A DNA stretch of 28,802 nt, taken from positions 6,976,622 through 7,005,423 of the forward strand of contig JBOZIK010000001.1 of the NCBI GenBank assembly GCA_051453625.1, read 5' to 3'. The translations under genes were made by a program, and so were the position numbers. Of this stretch, positions 8,500 through 19,560 are shown one piece after another; the stretch's first letter is position 1; the number at the start of each line of letters is the position of its first letter. The stretch comes from Welwitschia mirabilis (Eukaryota; Gnetophyta; Gnetopsida; Welwitschiales). The notes beneath the pieces were generated by a model. That model was not told the origin of the DNA, did not search any database, and saw nothing but the letters and a program-made list of their open reading frames with translations.

Positions 8500-9990
8500 A
8501 CTAATCCTTAAGTTTCCATGTAACTTAATAAACCTATTACCACATACTGGTTTAGTGAAAACATTAGTAATTCGATAATCGATACTAATGTATTATAGCA
8601 TGATATCCTTGTTTTGTATATGTTCTTTAAGAAAATGATGTTTCATCTCCATATATTGGTCCTTGAGTGTTGTATTGGATTCTTTAAGATCTTGATAGCA
8701 CCTTTTTTATCACAAAATAATGTTCTCCAAGGATAGTCTGAAATCTTTTAAAGTTTCATTCATCTAAAGTATTTGAACATAACAACTCCTAGCAACAATG
8801 TATTTAGCTTTAGCAGTTGAGAGAGCACTTGAGCTTTTCTTTTTGCTACTCCAAGATACCAGATATTACCCAAGTAAGAATGAGGTTCCACTTATTCTTC
8901 TTTTATCATCTTTGCTTTTTTTCCAATCTACATCATAATACCTAACTAGATCGAGGCAAGAGTCCTCTCAATACCAAAGGTCCTAATTAATATTATATTT
9001 TAGATAATACAAATGTTTTTTACTACTTTAAGATGTGATTATTTGGGATCACTCTGATAATAAGTACAAATCCTTATGCTTAAAATGATATTAGGTCTAT
9101 TAGTAGTAAGATAATAATAAACTACCAATCATGCCTATATATAGATTCTAATTAACTTTCTTACCATACTTATCTTTATCTAGTTTTGTGCTTTAGTTTA
9201 TTAGATACCTTTCCCCTTACAATCCTGTAAGTCCTACTTGACCAGTAAATNNNNNNNNNNNNNNNNNNNNNNNNNNNNNNNNNNNNNNNNNNNNNNNNNN
9301 NNNNNNNNNNNNNNNNNNNNNNNNNNNNNNNNNNNNNNNNNNNNNNNNNNACCATACTTATCTTTATCTAGTTTTGTGCTTTAGTTTATTATATACCTTT
9401 CCCCTTACAATCCTGTAAGTCCTACTTGACCAGTAAATTTTTAATGTATTTAGTTTGAGAAATAAATGTACCTTATTTATGTTGCATAACTTGAATCCCT
9501 AAGAAGTTACTCATCTCTTTCATCAGACTTATTTGAAACTCATCTTGCATAATGGTAACAAAATTTGTACATAATAATTTATTAGTAACTTCAAAAATAA
9601 TATAATCTACATATATTTGTATAATAGTAAAATTCTTACCATTCTTTTTAATAAATAATGTAACATTAGATGTACTTCTTTAAAATCTATTTGCTATTAG
9701 ATGACTTGATAATTTCTTGTATCAAGTTGTAGGTGCTTGCTTGAGACCATAAAGAGCCTTTTTTAGTTTGTAAACATAGTATAATTTATGATAATTCATA
9801 AATCCTTCAAGTTGTTTAACATATAATTCCTCTTAAAGCACTCTATTTAGAAAGGTACTTCTAATATCCATTTGTAGAGTTTGAATTCTTTAACATATGC
9901 AAAGGTTAAAAGCATCCTTATGGACTACATACCCATTATTGGTGTAAAGGATTTTTTAAAGTCAATGACTTTTTTCTAGTTATATCTTTT
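8500..9990 (-). pseudogene. Ty1/copia reverse transcriptase and RNase H, decayed
   Basis: Read right to left, the RT core is clear: NGYVVHKDAF, QMDIRSTFLNR (metal-binding motif A kept), EELYVKQLEGF, VYKLKKALYGLKQAPTT, then IIQIYVDYIIFEVTNKLLC, MKEMSNFLGIQVMQ and TKYIKNLL. The catalytic YVDD box reads YVDY at 9613-9602, so the second aspartate is lost. RNase H follows with CDKKGAIKILKNPIQHSRTN (about 8725-8655), the usual 'CDN.SAI.LSKNPVQHSRTKHI' region. Stops and frame changes throughout make it inactive. It is part of one gag-pol with the integrase and gag to its right. A 100-N gap with duplicated flanks (9251-9350) inflates its length. Confidence 0.88.
9251..9350. other. Assembly gap, 100 N, with duplicated flanks
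   Basis: The last 87 bases before the gap (9164-9250) recur after it (9351-9437) with a single visible difference (TTAGATACC against TTATATACC). This is an unmerged overlap inside the copia pol gene. Confidence 0.95.
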
Positions 9991-10446
9991 AGCTAATAAC
10001 CTTGTTTTATTTTTAATAATATTTCTATTTTTATCTTTTTTCCTAAAACCCCATTTTGTAATAGTAACAAGTTTATTAGATGGTCTTGAAGTAAGTTTTC
10101 AAACATCACAACTTTCAAACTAATTAAGATCCTCTTGCATTGCTAGCATTTAATGTTTATTAATTTTTGCTTTATTGAAATTTTGGGTTCTTCTTGTGAG
10201 ATATATGCTACAATACATAGAATTCATAGTATTTCTTTGAGTTTAAATAACACCATATGAACTACCTATTATGATGCTTGTAGAGTGACTTCTCTTTAGT
10301 CTAATCATGTTTGAAGAATTTTCCTTATCTATTTCTTATTGTTTCTTCTTCTCATTGTTTAATTAAACCTGAAAATGGCTAGATAATTGATCAATATATG
10401 TAGGAGTATAGTCATCTTATACAGAGATAGAAGTTGAGATAGTATC

Positions 10447-10576
10447 NNNNNNNNNNNNNNNNNNNNNNNNNNNNNNNNNNNNNNNNNNNNNNNNNNNNNN
10501 NNNNNNNNNNNNNNNNNNNNNNNNNNNNNNNNNNNNNNNNNNNNNNNNNNNNNNNNNNNNNNNNNNNNNNNNNNNN
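10447..10576. other. Assembly gap, 130 N
   Basis: Has no duplicated flanks, so it is probably a sized gap. It falls between the integrase C-terminal part and reverse transcriptase of the copia pol gene. Confidence 0.95.
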
Positions 10577-11300
10577 TTATTTAAGATAAAACATTTTGAT
10601 CCTCATATATGAAAATAACTTAGAAATGATTTTTTACTAGACCATATTTGTATGAAGTTTTGGAAGTGAAACATCTTACCAAAACTCGATTGAAAATGTA
10701 ACATGTAATGCTGATAGCTTTTACTTGTCATTTAATTTAGAACTTTGTTCTTCTTTTGACAACTCCATTTTATTATGGAGTTCTTAGTGCAAAGAATTAG
10801 TGAAGAATTCAAATTATTCACAAAAGTATCTAAACTTTGCATTTTTGAATTTAGTACCATTATCACTTCTTATTGTCTTAATCTAAAACCCCCTTTTGGT
10901 TTTGTAACCTAACAAATAGCTTCAAGAAAATATTAAATGCCTCATTCTTATGTGCAAAGAAAGCTACTCATATAAAATGAAAGTAATCATCAATAATAGT
11001 TAAATAATATATTTTTTTTACGAGGACGTTTTGTAGGAGATGCACGAACAATATCAAGATGCAAAATATCTAAAGAATATTTAGTTGCAATAGTGTTTTT
11101 CTTAACAAATCTTACCCTTGTTTTATTTTATTTTTGGCACACCTTATAAACTTAATTATCATGACCTTGCAACTTTAGAAGCCATCTTATCATTTCATTT
11201 GTAAATAATACTTTTATAAACCTTTGATTATGTGTCTAAGCTTCTTGTGCCATAGCTACATTTCACTTATAGTACATAATAGATACATGGTTTCCTTATT
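10577..11300 (-). pseudogene. Ty1/copia integrase, decayed
   Basis: The best-preserved piece, on the minus strand at about 10795-10740, reads ELHNKMELSKEEQ, the counterpart of the copia integrase '(T)PQQNGVVERKNR' block that follows the catalytic Asp. Downstream, FW-DVSLPKLHTNMV and FSYMRIKMFYLK match the 'FWAEAV..A.Y..NR' and 'FGC..F' ends of the domain. Several stops interrupt it. Its place between the gag-pre-integrase region and reverse transcriptase fits the copia order (INT before RT), which rules out Ty3/gypsy. Confidence 0.7.
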
Positions 11301-11309
11301 AGTAATGCC

Positions 11310-11680
11310 TTATAAAGTAGTGATATAGACATTAGATTTTCTAATTCTGGTAGATAAGACTTTCATTGAGTTATGTTCTTTAATAATACAATCATCCCTA
11401 GTAAAAGTAATCGAAAAGTTTGCATCACATAAGTAATTAATACTTAGAAGATTATGTTGCAATCCTTCTACAAAGAAAACATCTTTTACCTTAGGTAGGT
11501 TACCTTCTTCAATGGTTCTAATACCTTTGATAGGTGCATTTATGTTATGTCTAAAGGTAATCACTCCTTTTCCTTATTCTACCAAAGTGGTAAAGCTAGA
11601 TTCATCTCTAGTCATATGCCTTAAACAATCATTATCAATACACTAGACATGTTTCTTTACTATGTGTAATGTAATCTAAG
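11310..11680 (-). pseudogene. Ty1/copia protease end and gag-pre-integrase domain
   Basis: A frame open from about 11564 to 11310 encodes 84 residues that fit the gag-pre-integrase family closely: GIRTIEEGNLPKVKDVFFVE, then GLQHNLLSINYLCD, FSITFTRDDCIIKE, and a final KSNVYITTL. Directly upstream in the same direction, CIDNDCLRHMTRD (11639 downwards) is the protease region. Its active-site DSG reads D-N-D at 11636-11628. Both changes are G to A on the coding strand, as expected from cytosine deamination on the other strand. This short run is the longest intact coding stretch left in the element. Confidence 0.85.
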
Positions 11681-12099
11681 ATATCAATATTGGTCTACAC
11701 TTTGGAATACATATTTTCTTTGATTTATCCTACACAAAATATTGTCTCATACTTCTTGGCCTTTTGGCATTATTAATGCAACATCTGGTTTTGAATTTTA
11801 TTAGAAAATTAATCTAATAATAACCTCATTTGTAATAGTGATAACATATACTATTATTTGCATATACTAAATGCTTATACCTTGATTTGTAGTTTTATTT
11901 GTTGAAGAAGAAATTTAAAGGAAGTAGAGGCTTTATCATGGCCTAAACCACTTTTATCATTTGGGTTCTGAATTGTCCAAGCATGATGTTTATGACCTCC
12001 TTTCCATGGGTAATCTACTCATTAATTCTACTTTAGTTTTTTCTAATTTAATTTTATTATTGTCATTATCCCATCTATGAAGAAGGATTTTATTTTCTT

Positions 12100-12998
12100 G
12101 GGCTCTTTTTTTTTGTGCTTTTTTCTATAATCTATTAGGGCATTCCAAGGCTATGTGTTCTCATCCTTCACAAACCCAATGTTCTAATTTGGAAGTATCA
12201 AACTTGGATGAAAATAAAGAACTACTAGAAGTATTACCTTTGGAATTACCTCTAGCTTGAAATTTAGATGATTTTTGATTAGTCTTCCTTTTTGTTATTC
12301 TTTTATAAAAAAAGTCTTTTAACTAGCCTTGTGATGATATTAAGTTCTTCATCTACATCACTTTCAGAGTCACCTCTATTTGATCCTTTCTCTCTTTTTT
12401 TTTTTTAAACCTGCATTGTATTTTCATTGGTTTTAAGAGAAATATACTTCTCTTTTAAAGAACAAGCTTAATTAATATTAATCTAGTAATTTGTTAGAGC
12501 ACTTTATAATTTATTAATCTTCATTAAGTTAAAGTCTCTTAATTTTTTCAAGGCTATTGTCTTAGGCCTTTATTCTAAAGTTAAGGATCTAATAACTTTT
12601 TGGATTACCTTATCCTTAGGAATATTTTTACCAATGTCATCTATAAAATTCACTATGTTGAAAACTCTTGTGAGGTATTTATGTATTCTTTTATCATTCT
12701 ATATCTTAATATTTTCAAACTAATTTGTCTAGACAAGAAGTTTTAATTGATTAATGATGGAGGTTCCTTCATATATCCTCACTAAAACACTTCATATCTC
12801 TTATGCAATTTTGCATCTAACTATTCTTTTAAATTTCTTCATTATAAGGGCTGAGAAGAGAGAATTCTTTACCTTTCAGTAATACATGAAGGCTTCCTAT
12901 TCTTTTTCTTCCTAGTCCCTTCTAGGTTTGATTTTTGAGGTGGAATTTCCTACAGCATTTACTATGGTTTCTGTAGGTTTTTAGTATTTATCTTCCAT
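12100..12998 (-). pseudogene. Ty1/copia gag with zinc knuckle, decayed
   Basis: The ATG at 12998-12996 begins MEDKY, 150 bp after the primer-binding site. Gag (UBN2-type capsid) features follow: EAFMYY, IYEGTSIINQLKLLV, then HKYLTRVFNIVNFIDDIGKN, DKVIQKVIRSLTLE and TIALKKLRDFNLMKINKL, equivalent to the usual 'FT.I.N.L..LGK....VRKILRSLP..W..KVTAI' run. A CCHC zinc knuckle lies at 12181-12137 (HWVCEG, stop, EHIALECP), with the first Cys changed to His. In vivo Gag would package the element RNA. Stops such as those after RRD and KE sit where Trp is expected (TGG to TAG). Confidence 0.8.
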
Positions 12999-13150
12999 GC
13001 TTTATAAAACCTAAAACTCATAAGATAATAGGTATATATACATCCTTATATTACAATAGGAATAGTTAGTTCCATTGAAGAGTTGAGGTCTCACAGATGA
13101 CACCCCTTTCATAGTTCACTCAAGAATGTTACTTTTCTTCATGAGTACCC

Positions 13151-13162
13151 ACTTTGATATTA
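13151..13162 (-). promoter_or_regulatory. Primer-binding site for initiator tRNA-Met (decayed)
   Basis: On the minus strand this reads TAATATCAAAGT. It matches TGGTATCAGAGC, the copia primer site, at 8 of 12 bases; all four changes are transitions (three G to A, one C to T). It lies two bases from the LTR end and 150 bp before the gag ATG. Confidence 0.72.
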
Positions 13163-13164
13163 CT

Positions 13165-14533
13165 TGAGGATCGTTGGACTTAGAGGAAAGGGGTGAATGA
13201 GGTTTATCAAAAATAAATTCAATTAAAAATAAATTAAAAACTATACAATAAACATCTTACTAGATTAACATGATTTCCCAACTTGGATATGTCCATACAT
13301 AGAAGGTAGCTTCCTCTCACACGTCTAGATATTCCTAACCTATAAAAATAGTGGTTTTGAAGTATCATCAACCATACATACAATATGAGATGCTTCTATC
13401 AAGGTAAAAACCTTATCCCATTAGGGATATTCAATAAAATAATAACAAAAATATGCTTAAGTACTTATAAAAGCACAATCATATATACTATGAAAACCCT
13501 AGCAAGGGATCCTATGATAAAGAATAAGGAATGGACTATAATGAGAGTATTCAAAAATCTGATAGTCCTACAATTTAATTCCCATAAAAAATGATAACAA
13601 ATGAAATAACAAGCCTAAAATTATCTCTTTAATGAAGTGATTAAGTTATTCCTTGTTATTGTTACTCAAGAGTATCAAAGATCAGATTGGCGTAGCATTG
13701 TAAGAGCTAATGATTAAATGAATTATTCATAGATAGCCTATTGCAAAAGATATCTTGAAAGCTTTATGTATAGTACTAACCACTCGTGCCTTGTGTGTTG
13801 CACATATATAATACCTATCTCTTTCTTCTCTCTTTGTGCCTTTATTTCTTTTTTATGTTATTCTAACTATTGTCTTAGAGATATAGCTGTTTGAAACATG
13901 TAAATGTCATGCAATAGATAGAAATGACTGAGTGTTGGGTGCATAATGACTATTTTATTTTTTAGCAAACTTTTGGAATAGATGTCTTCAAGATGATAGA
14001 AGTCTCTTGTTAGGTTGACATCTTCAACATAAAAGGCATCTCTGGTCAAACTACTTAGGTTTTGATGAAATGTAAACTGTAGTTCTTCTAATCCTTAGTG
14101 TTCATTAATTCGAAATGTAAAACTTGATTAATTTCCTAAGATGTAGATAATTCATCAAAATGTAATTTATCTCTATTACCTCTTCCATTTGAGTATAGAA
14201 ATCTTCAAATATGTAGATGTCTTCTAATAGTTAAAGTAGTATAGACATATTTAACATGATAGACTTCTTTGATGTAGTAGACATCTTTCCCATATATGTC
14301 TTTAAATGTGCAGACATCTTTTCCATAGACGTATTCAAGTGTGCAGATGCCTTAAGTCAGTTGTGATTTGGCATTTATGAAATATGAGCTAAACTTTCTT
14401 TACATTACAAAGTTTGAGGTCTAATTTGAATTAATGCTTTTTGTAATTTAGTGTTCTCTAATTTGACCTATCTACATAATAGGCATAATACATTTGACAA
14501 GTGAAATCATTAAAACTAGATTTTTACCAATAA
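13165..14533 (-). repeat. 5' LTR of the SIRE-like copia element
   Basis: This stretch of about 1.37 kb is bounded by the primer site on one side and LINE sequence on the other. In plus orientation it begins TGAGGATCGTTGGACTTAGAGG, a decayed TGTTGGATCG... end typical of plant copia LTRs, and ends TTTTTACCAATAA, a decayed ...CCAACA. The last ~190 bp match the 3' LTR fragment at 2564-2759. It contains repeated AGATGTCT/AGACATCT octamers at 13980, 14215, 14279 and 14312. The small open frames inside (13385-13594 plus, 13867-14049 minus) show no protein family. Confidence 0.72.
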
Positions 14534-15100
14534 TAAGCATACTATTATTGTGCATTATGATAAAATCATATCAAAATTTAATGAACATGGAAAATTGTAG
14601 AAAATTGGAGAAATGATTTATAGTAATCCCAAGATAAATTCAACAAAAAAAGACCTTAATGTTTGATTTTAATAATGTTCATATCACTACTAAGGAATAT
14701 ATTAAGGAAATCATCATAGATAAATGAGAAATCAACCTTGAAGACTATCATTTTATATTCAAATAAATAGTTTCTAAAAGTTACTTATGAAAATTGAATA
14801 TATTTGAAAATATATTTAAAAAATATGTAAACACTTTCTATGCCATTACTTAAGATGTGCCCCATCAATTTTTCCTCCTTACTTTTCTCTTGTTCCTTTT
14901 CTTAGTTTTTCTAGCTCTGTGGATTCAAATATGTCTCATTAGTTTTTCCTCCTTAATTTCCTCTTTTTTCCTCCTTCTTGACATCCATTATTCTTTCTCT
15001 CTTATTTCCATTCCTAGTTTTTGATATTAAACTTTGTATTTAACAACTAATTCATGTTACATGTAAATAATTGTTTCTTTTCTTTTTTTTGTTTTTTTGG
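14534..15100 (+). pseudogene. LINE 1: C-terminal part of ORF1
   Basis: This is the first piece of a plus-strand L1-like LINE, starting at the edge of the copia LTR. Between 14640 and 14960 it matches 24700-24960 in another LINE in this window, for example the block AAATTCAACAAAAAAAGACC against AATTTAATCAAAAAAGGCC and the shared CCTCATCAATTTT region. The more intact copy gives the frame KKGLSVWFDKLFNPTKKDIK. The function of this ORF1 tail is unknown to me. A pyrimidine-rich tract with partial tandem repetition follows to about 15010. The 5' part of ORF1 is missing, presumably displaced by the copia insertion. Confidence 0.55.
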
Positions 15101-16607
15101 TTGAAGAAATTTTTTTAGAAATAAATCCACAACCAAAAAGTCATAGGAATACTATTCTTTCATTAAAAAATAAAAACAAAGAAAAAGAGGGAAAAAATAG
15201 AAAACCTAATCTAAAAAAGGATTCCAAAAGAAAAGAGCTAGAAGAAAGATAGTCATATGAAAGGAATTCATGAGAAGAAGACATTTTATTTAGGAAAAAT
15301 ACTAGCTCTGATTCAAATGTTATAATATAAAATTAAACTTCATTTATTTTTTACAAAAATCTAGAAGTAATTTTAACTATTCATAAAATTATTTTTAGAA
15401 AAGGTATACTTTTTAAAAATATTAAACCATGTGAAGAGAAATATTCATAGAAAAAGAATAAGGACAGCTTAGTTACTAAAGAAAATGAAGATGGAATATT
15501 TCTAAATGTTTAATAAAAGAAATAAATGAAAATATTTTCAACTAAATAATAGACATAGAATCAAAAAATAAAAATTAAAATCATGATTTTTTTTGGTTTC
15601 TTTAAAGATAATGAATCCTTAAAAAATTCTCTTATTAAGTTATCCTTGTTTTAGTATCCTAGTCTTTCTACTAATCATTATTAACAAGTAAATATAGGAT
15701 GTTTAAAGGATAAAATAAAATCAAGAAAAGACTACTAATCTCTTTCTAAAATTTTTTATGAAAAATTTCAATTGAAAAATGAAATGAAAGAAAAGATTAT
15801 TAGCTATGAGTAGAAGTAAAAGAAAATAACATAAAACATAAAATGAGTCATATCTTTATTCTAAATGAAAATTTTTATTTGAAACTTACTATAATCCTTA
15901 AGAATGAACACTATTAAAATGTGATACTCTAACATCTTTGTTTAGCTATAAAACCAAATGCTTAGCTTTAACAAAGAATATAATTCTTAATAATGATTTC
16001 TCAAAATTTGTTTTTCTTTTTTTGAATCATTTAGCAAATTAGATAGCTTTTGGTTATTCTAACTTCCTTTGTGTAATGTAATAAATATTTGTAATAAGTA
16101 CTTTAGTATTGATTATATGTTTGATAAGGAAAATCATCTCTAGAGAAATAAAATAACCTTGAAACTTTTTATATCAAAATATTTTAAGATTTTTTTAATT
16201 CTATTTTGATTGGAGGTTATTTCAATGCTATTCTTCATTATCAAAGAAAGAAAAAAGAAAAAAAAAAGAAAAAGAATGGAAACTGTTGGTTTTTTAAAAT
16301 AAGACATATTTCAAAAAACTGTAAATAATTATTTTTAATGGAAATTCCAATGAAAACTACTTATTCTTAGAGAACTAAAAAATTTAGTTCAAAGTTAATT
16401 ATTCAAAAGCTAGATAGACTCCTTATGAATGTTTCCTAGAATTTAACTTTCTAAGACTAGTAGAGTAAAACTATTATTCATATTAATTTTCATGATTAAT
16501 TCTTATTCAAACTCACACTAATAAAAATAAGTGTTAATTTCTCATATGCATTAATGATTAATTTTCATTTCTTGATTTGAAAGTAAAACCTTTAATAATG
16601 GTGGAAG
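15101..16607 (+). pseudogene. LINE 1: end of ORF1 and endonuclease region, decayed
   Basis: At 15140-15290 a very basic stretch (KKGFQKKRARRKIVI) resembles the Lys/Arg-rich end of plant LINE ORF1. At 16209-16260 the frame LIGGYFNAILHYQ is the apurinic-like endonuclease core 'LGGDFNAIL'. The catalytic Asp of the DFN triad is changed to Tyr (GAT to TAT, 16218-16220). Near 16410, KLDRLLMNVS fits the later 'RLDRFL(V/I)S' motif. Most of the rest is too mutated to read. The endonuclease would have nicked target DNA to prime reverse transcription. The region stops at the ATGAA target site of an inserted solo LTR. Confidence 0.6.
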
Positions 16608-16612
16608 ATGAA
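16608..16612 (+). repeat. Target-site duplication, left copy (ATGAA)
   Basis: ATGAA directly precedes the TGTTGT start of the solo LTR and is repeated exactly at 17859-17863 after its ACAACA end. Confidence 0.85.
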
Positions 16613-17858
16613 TGTTGTAATACCAAATTGTATGTATTTAAGAGGGTAATTTGAGTAGTTTTCTAGGACATTTAGACAACTTTAAGTGGAGTTTTGATAA
16701 TAATAAAGAGTCAATATGATAATCACAGAACTGTATGATCTTTGTCATATTTAACAACATTTTAGGAAAAATCTAATACTTCACATTCTGAAGAGAAGCT
16801 CGATAATCAAAGAGGCTAATTTTATGTGAACAAAAAACTTAAGAAGCCATCGTTCACTTCATTGTTTGAATAATAGTACAGATGACATATGTAACTCAAC
16901 TAAAGATGAAGCTAATGTGGCACTTTTCCTAATATAGCATCATCCCCTCCATCATCTGGATGACTGTCTGGATGACCATCTAACTTTGTAACTAACATAC
17001 CAAGCTTCACCTAACTTTTACAAAGTTTCATGCACCTCCTATGTATTGCTAGGATTTATGTTACATCTATAAGATTTTCTATTTTATGTAAACAATAAAA
17101 CATTCTTGCTCTTACTTTATTAATCTATCTTCTTTAACACCGTCAAGTCTTATGATAGGAGCGAAGGGTAGGAAATCCATCCATTATTACTTAGAGAAGT
17201 CTTCCTAGGTATTGGGTTGTGTCTCCTTAATTGAGGTGCTACTACTTTATAACAAGATGTTGATTCAACATTAATGAAATAGTTTTCTTTTAATTTCTTC
17301 ATGTGCATCTCCCTTATGATTTATGTTGGTTATGATTTCGTGACAGCTTTAAAATTAATATAGGTCATAAGGGAAACCTTTGTTAAGGTTGAACTAATTA
17401 GTTAATAGTTGAATTTATTTTGTTTTGCATTTCATAGCATAATATTTGTATGTTTTCTAGATTTTGTTCTATTCGACGTACCTAATAACTTATGTTGGTT
17501 AGGAATCAATGACAATTTTCCTTGATTGACCTAGGTTATACAAGGCCGATCTTTGTGATGGGAAGATTTGATAGTCAGATAGATATTTCACTTAGAATAA
17601 TTTTCATTTGCATTTCATTGCATTAGTCTGTTTACTTTGCATTGTTTTCTTGCATTGTTCTTTATTTTCATCTATTTAATTAAAAAATAAAGTAATATTT
17701 CATTTGAAATCAATTCGTTTTCTTCTTATCTAGTGCCTTCAACAGATTATAACATTTGGATTGAATCCCATCAATACTAGTGTGCATTTTATGAAAACAT
17801 TTGTGATTGATAGGTTTTACTTAAGGATGTGAAGAATGAATAAATACACATCACAACA
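16613..17858 (+). mobile_element. Solo LTR with intact ends
   Basis: This 1246-bp element starts TGTTGT and ends ACAACA, a perfect 6-bp terminal inverted repeat, and is flanked by the 5-bp direct repeat ATGAA on both sides. That is the signature of an integrated LTR left after recombination removed the internal region. It aligns from end to end with 7061-8489. A likely RNA start/poly(A) zone lies near 17060-17110 (GTAAACAATAAAACATT, AATAAA). No coding sequence is visible. Orientation is given as the plus strand on the basis of the AATAAA and promoter-like GGATTT patch; the superfamily is not certain. Confidence 0.85.
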
Positions 17859-17863
17859 ATGAA
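17859..17863 (+). repeat. Target-site duplication, right copy (ATGAA)
   Basis: Exact copy of 16608-16612. LINE sequence resumes directly after it. Confidence 0.85.
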
Positions 17864-19560
17864 AGCTAATGAAACAAAGAAATTTTGATTACAATAAACA
17901 TTAATTAATGTTAAAATCTTAGTATAGACTTTATATGTTAAGATGAAAAGGTAATAAAATAATTACCTTTATCAAATTTAATAATATTAATAAGAGATTC
18001 AAAAAGATTGGTGAATGAATGATTTAAATAATTAAGGAAGAAAATTACTTTTGAATATTTATCTTTTATAAAAGTGAAAGTGATGTTACTAATTCCAAAA
18101 GGTAAAACTTTAATGGACCTAAGAAGTGATGGAAATTCTTTTTTTAAATGTATATTCTACCCAAAAAAAATACTAATTTGATATTTTATCTTAAGTGTGA
18201 AAAAAATAGCATGTTAATGGTAATGATAATATGGGGGAAATTATTATATAATATTACAATAATTTGTTATAGAGTATGCTAAAAAGATTATTTTATTTGT
18301 AAATAGATGTTTAGAAAATGTTAAATTATAGTTTCTTTTAAAAAAACCCTATTATGAAAGAGAATTAGAAAGATTTATTTAAAATGAAGCATAATAACTA
18401 TTTATGTATAGAGATTTTTCCCATTGATTTTTTTCAAAACTATGAAATTTTAGCTACCTCTTTAGAGTTTTAGAGTTTAGGATGAATTTTGAAGGTTTTT
18501 TTCTTCTACTTGGATGAATTTGATTCCATGTAAAACAAATGCTTATAATATATTGAGTTTTAGACCGATAATTTTATGTAATGTTCTTTATAAAATAATA
18601 TTCAAAGTCCTTGAAAAAGATTGAAAATTGTTCTTCTGGTTTTGATTTTAATTTTGGAAGAAGTATTTCTAAAGAAAATACATATTTTAGATTAAATAAT
18701 TTTGAAATAAGAGATAATCCATTTGACTAGTAAATAGAAAAGGCCTAATATGACATTTAAATTTAATATGAGTAAAGCATATGATAGAATAAATTAGTAT
18801 TTTTTTCAAAGTAGTAACTGAAAAAATTGGATATTATTGAATGATGTTAGAAAGTATTAAAGGCTTATTATATCTTTTCATATCTTTCTATTAAATTAAA
18901 AGGTGTTTTACATAGGTATTTTAATAGTAAAAATATATTCAAGAAACTGATATCTTATCATTAATACTTTTCTTTTTTACTATTGAAGTTTTAAAAGTAA
19001 TAATTGATAATGCTTTAAGAGATAAATCTTTAATACATAATAAATTTGTAGAATGTATTTCTAATTTACCTTATGTTCAGTATGTGGAAGATACTCTATA
19101 TTTTATATAGAATAAAAAAAAGGACTTTGAAAGTTTTTAAGATATTTTAAAAGTCTTTTTGGAACTTTTGGTTTAAGTATTAATCTTTAAAAAAGTGTGG
19201 GTTATACTTTTAACATGGATTGGGGACATATTAAAGAAGTGTAAGGAACCCTAAACTGTATAATTAATAACTTACCTAAAAACTGCCTAGGTATTTCTCT
19301 TTGTATAAGATGAGTGAATAAAAAATTCTAAAGCAATATTCTTGAGAACATGGCAAAAATATTAATAAGATAGAAATATAAGTTTCTTTCTTTGGTAGGA
19401 AGAGCTTAAGCCATTCAATGTTTTCTTCTATCCTTACAAATTCATTTAATTTCTTCTCCCTGGACTCTAAAAGCTGTGAACCACATGGCAAAGCTGAAAA
19501 GAAATTCTTTATTGAAAAGCAGTAATGGTGAGAAGTGTATTGATTTAAAAAATTAGATTT
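17864..19560 (+). pseudogene. LINE 1: reverse transcriptase, decayed
   Basis: The L1-type reverse transcriptase core is recognisable in shifting frames: RPIILCNVLYKIIFKVLEK (18562-18618), then FNMSKAYDRIN and a stop (18762-18796), then LPYVQYVEDTLYFI (near 19066-19107), then LPKNCLGISLCIR, ILENMAKILIR, KYKFLSLVGRA and HLISSPWTLKAVNHMAKLK (19270-19490). This matches the plant LINE series DFRPISLCNV..KI, KLDM.KAYDRV.W, YVDDT and W...LSLAGR. Both metal-binding positions are damaged: LDM reads FNM (D to N, 18765-18767) and YVDD reads YVED (19087-19089). It also contains many stops, so it is inactive. Confidence 0.82.

Noticed and set aside
13385-14049. Small frames at 13385-13594 (+) and 13867-14049 (-)
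   Set aside because: Both lie inside the copia 5' LTR and show no domain or coding bias.
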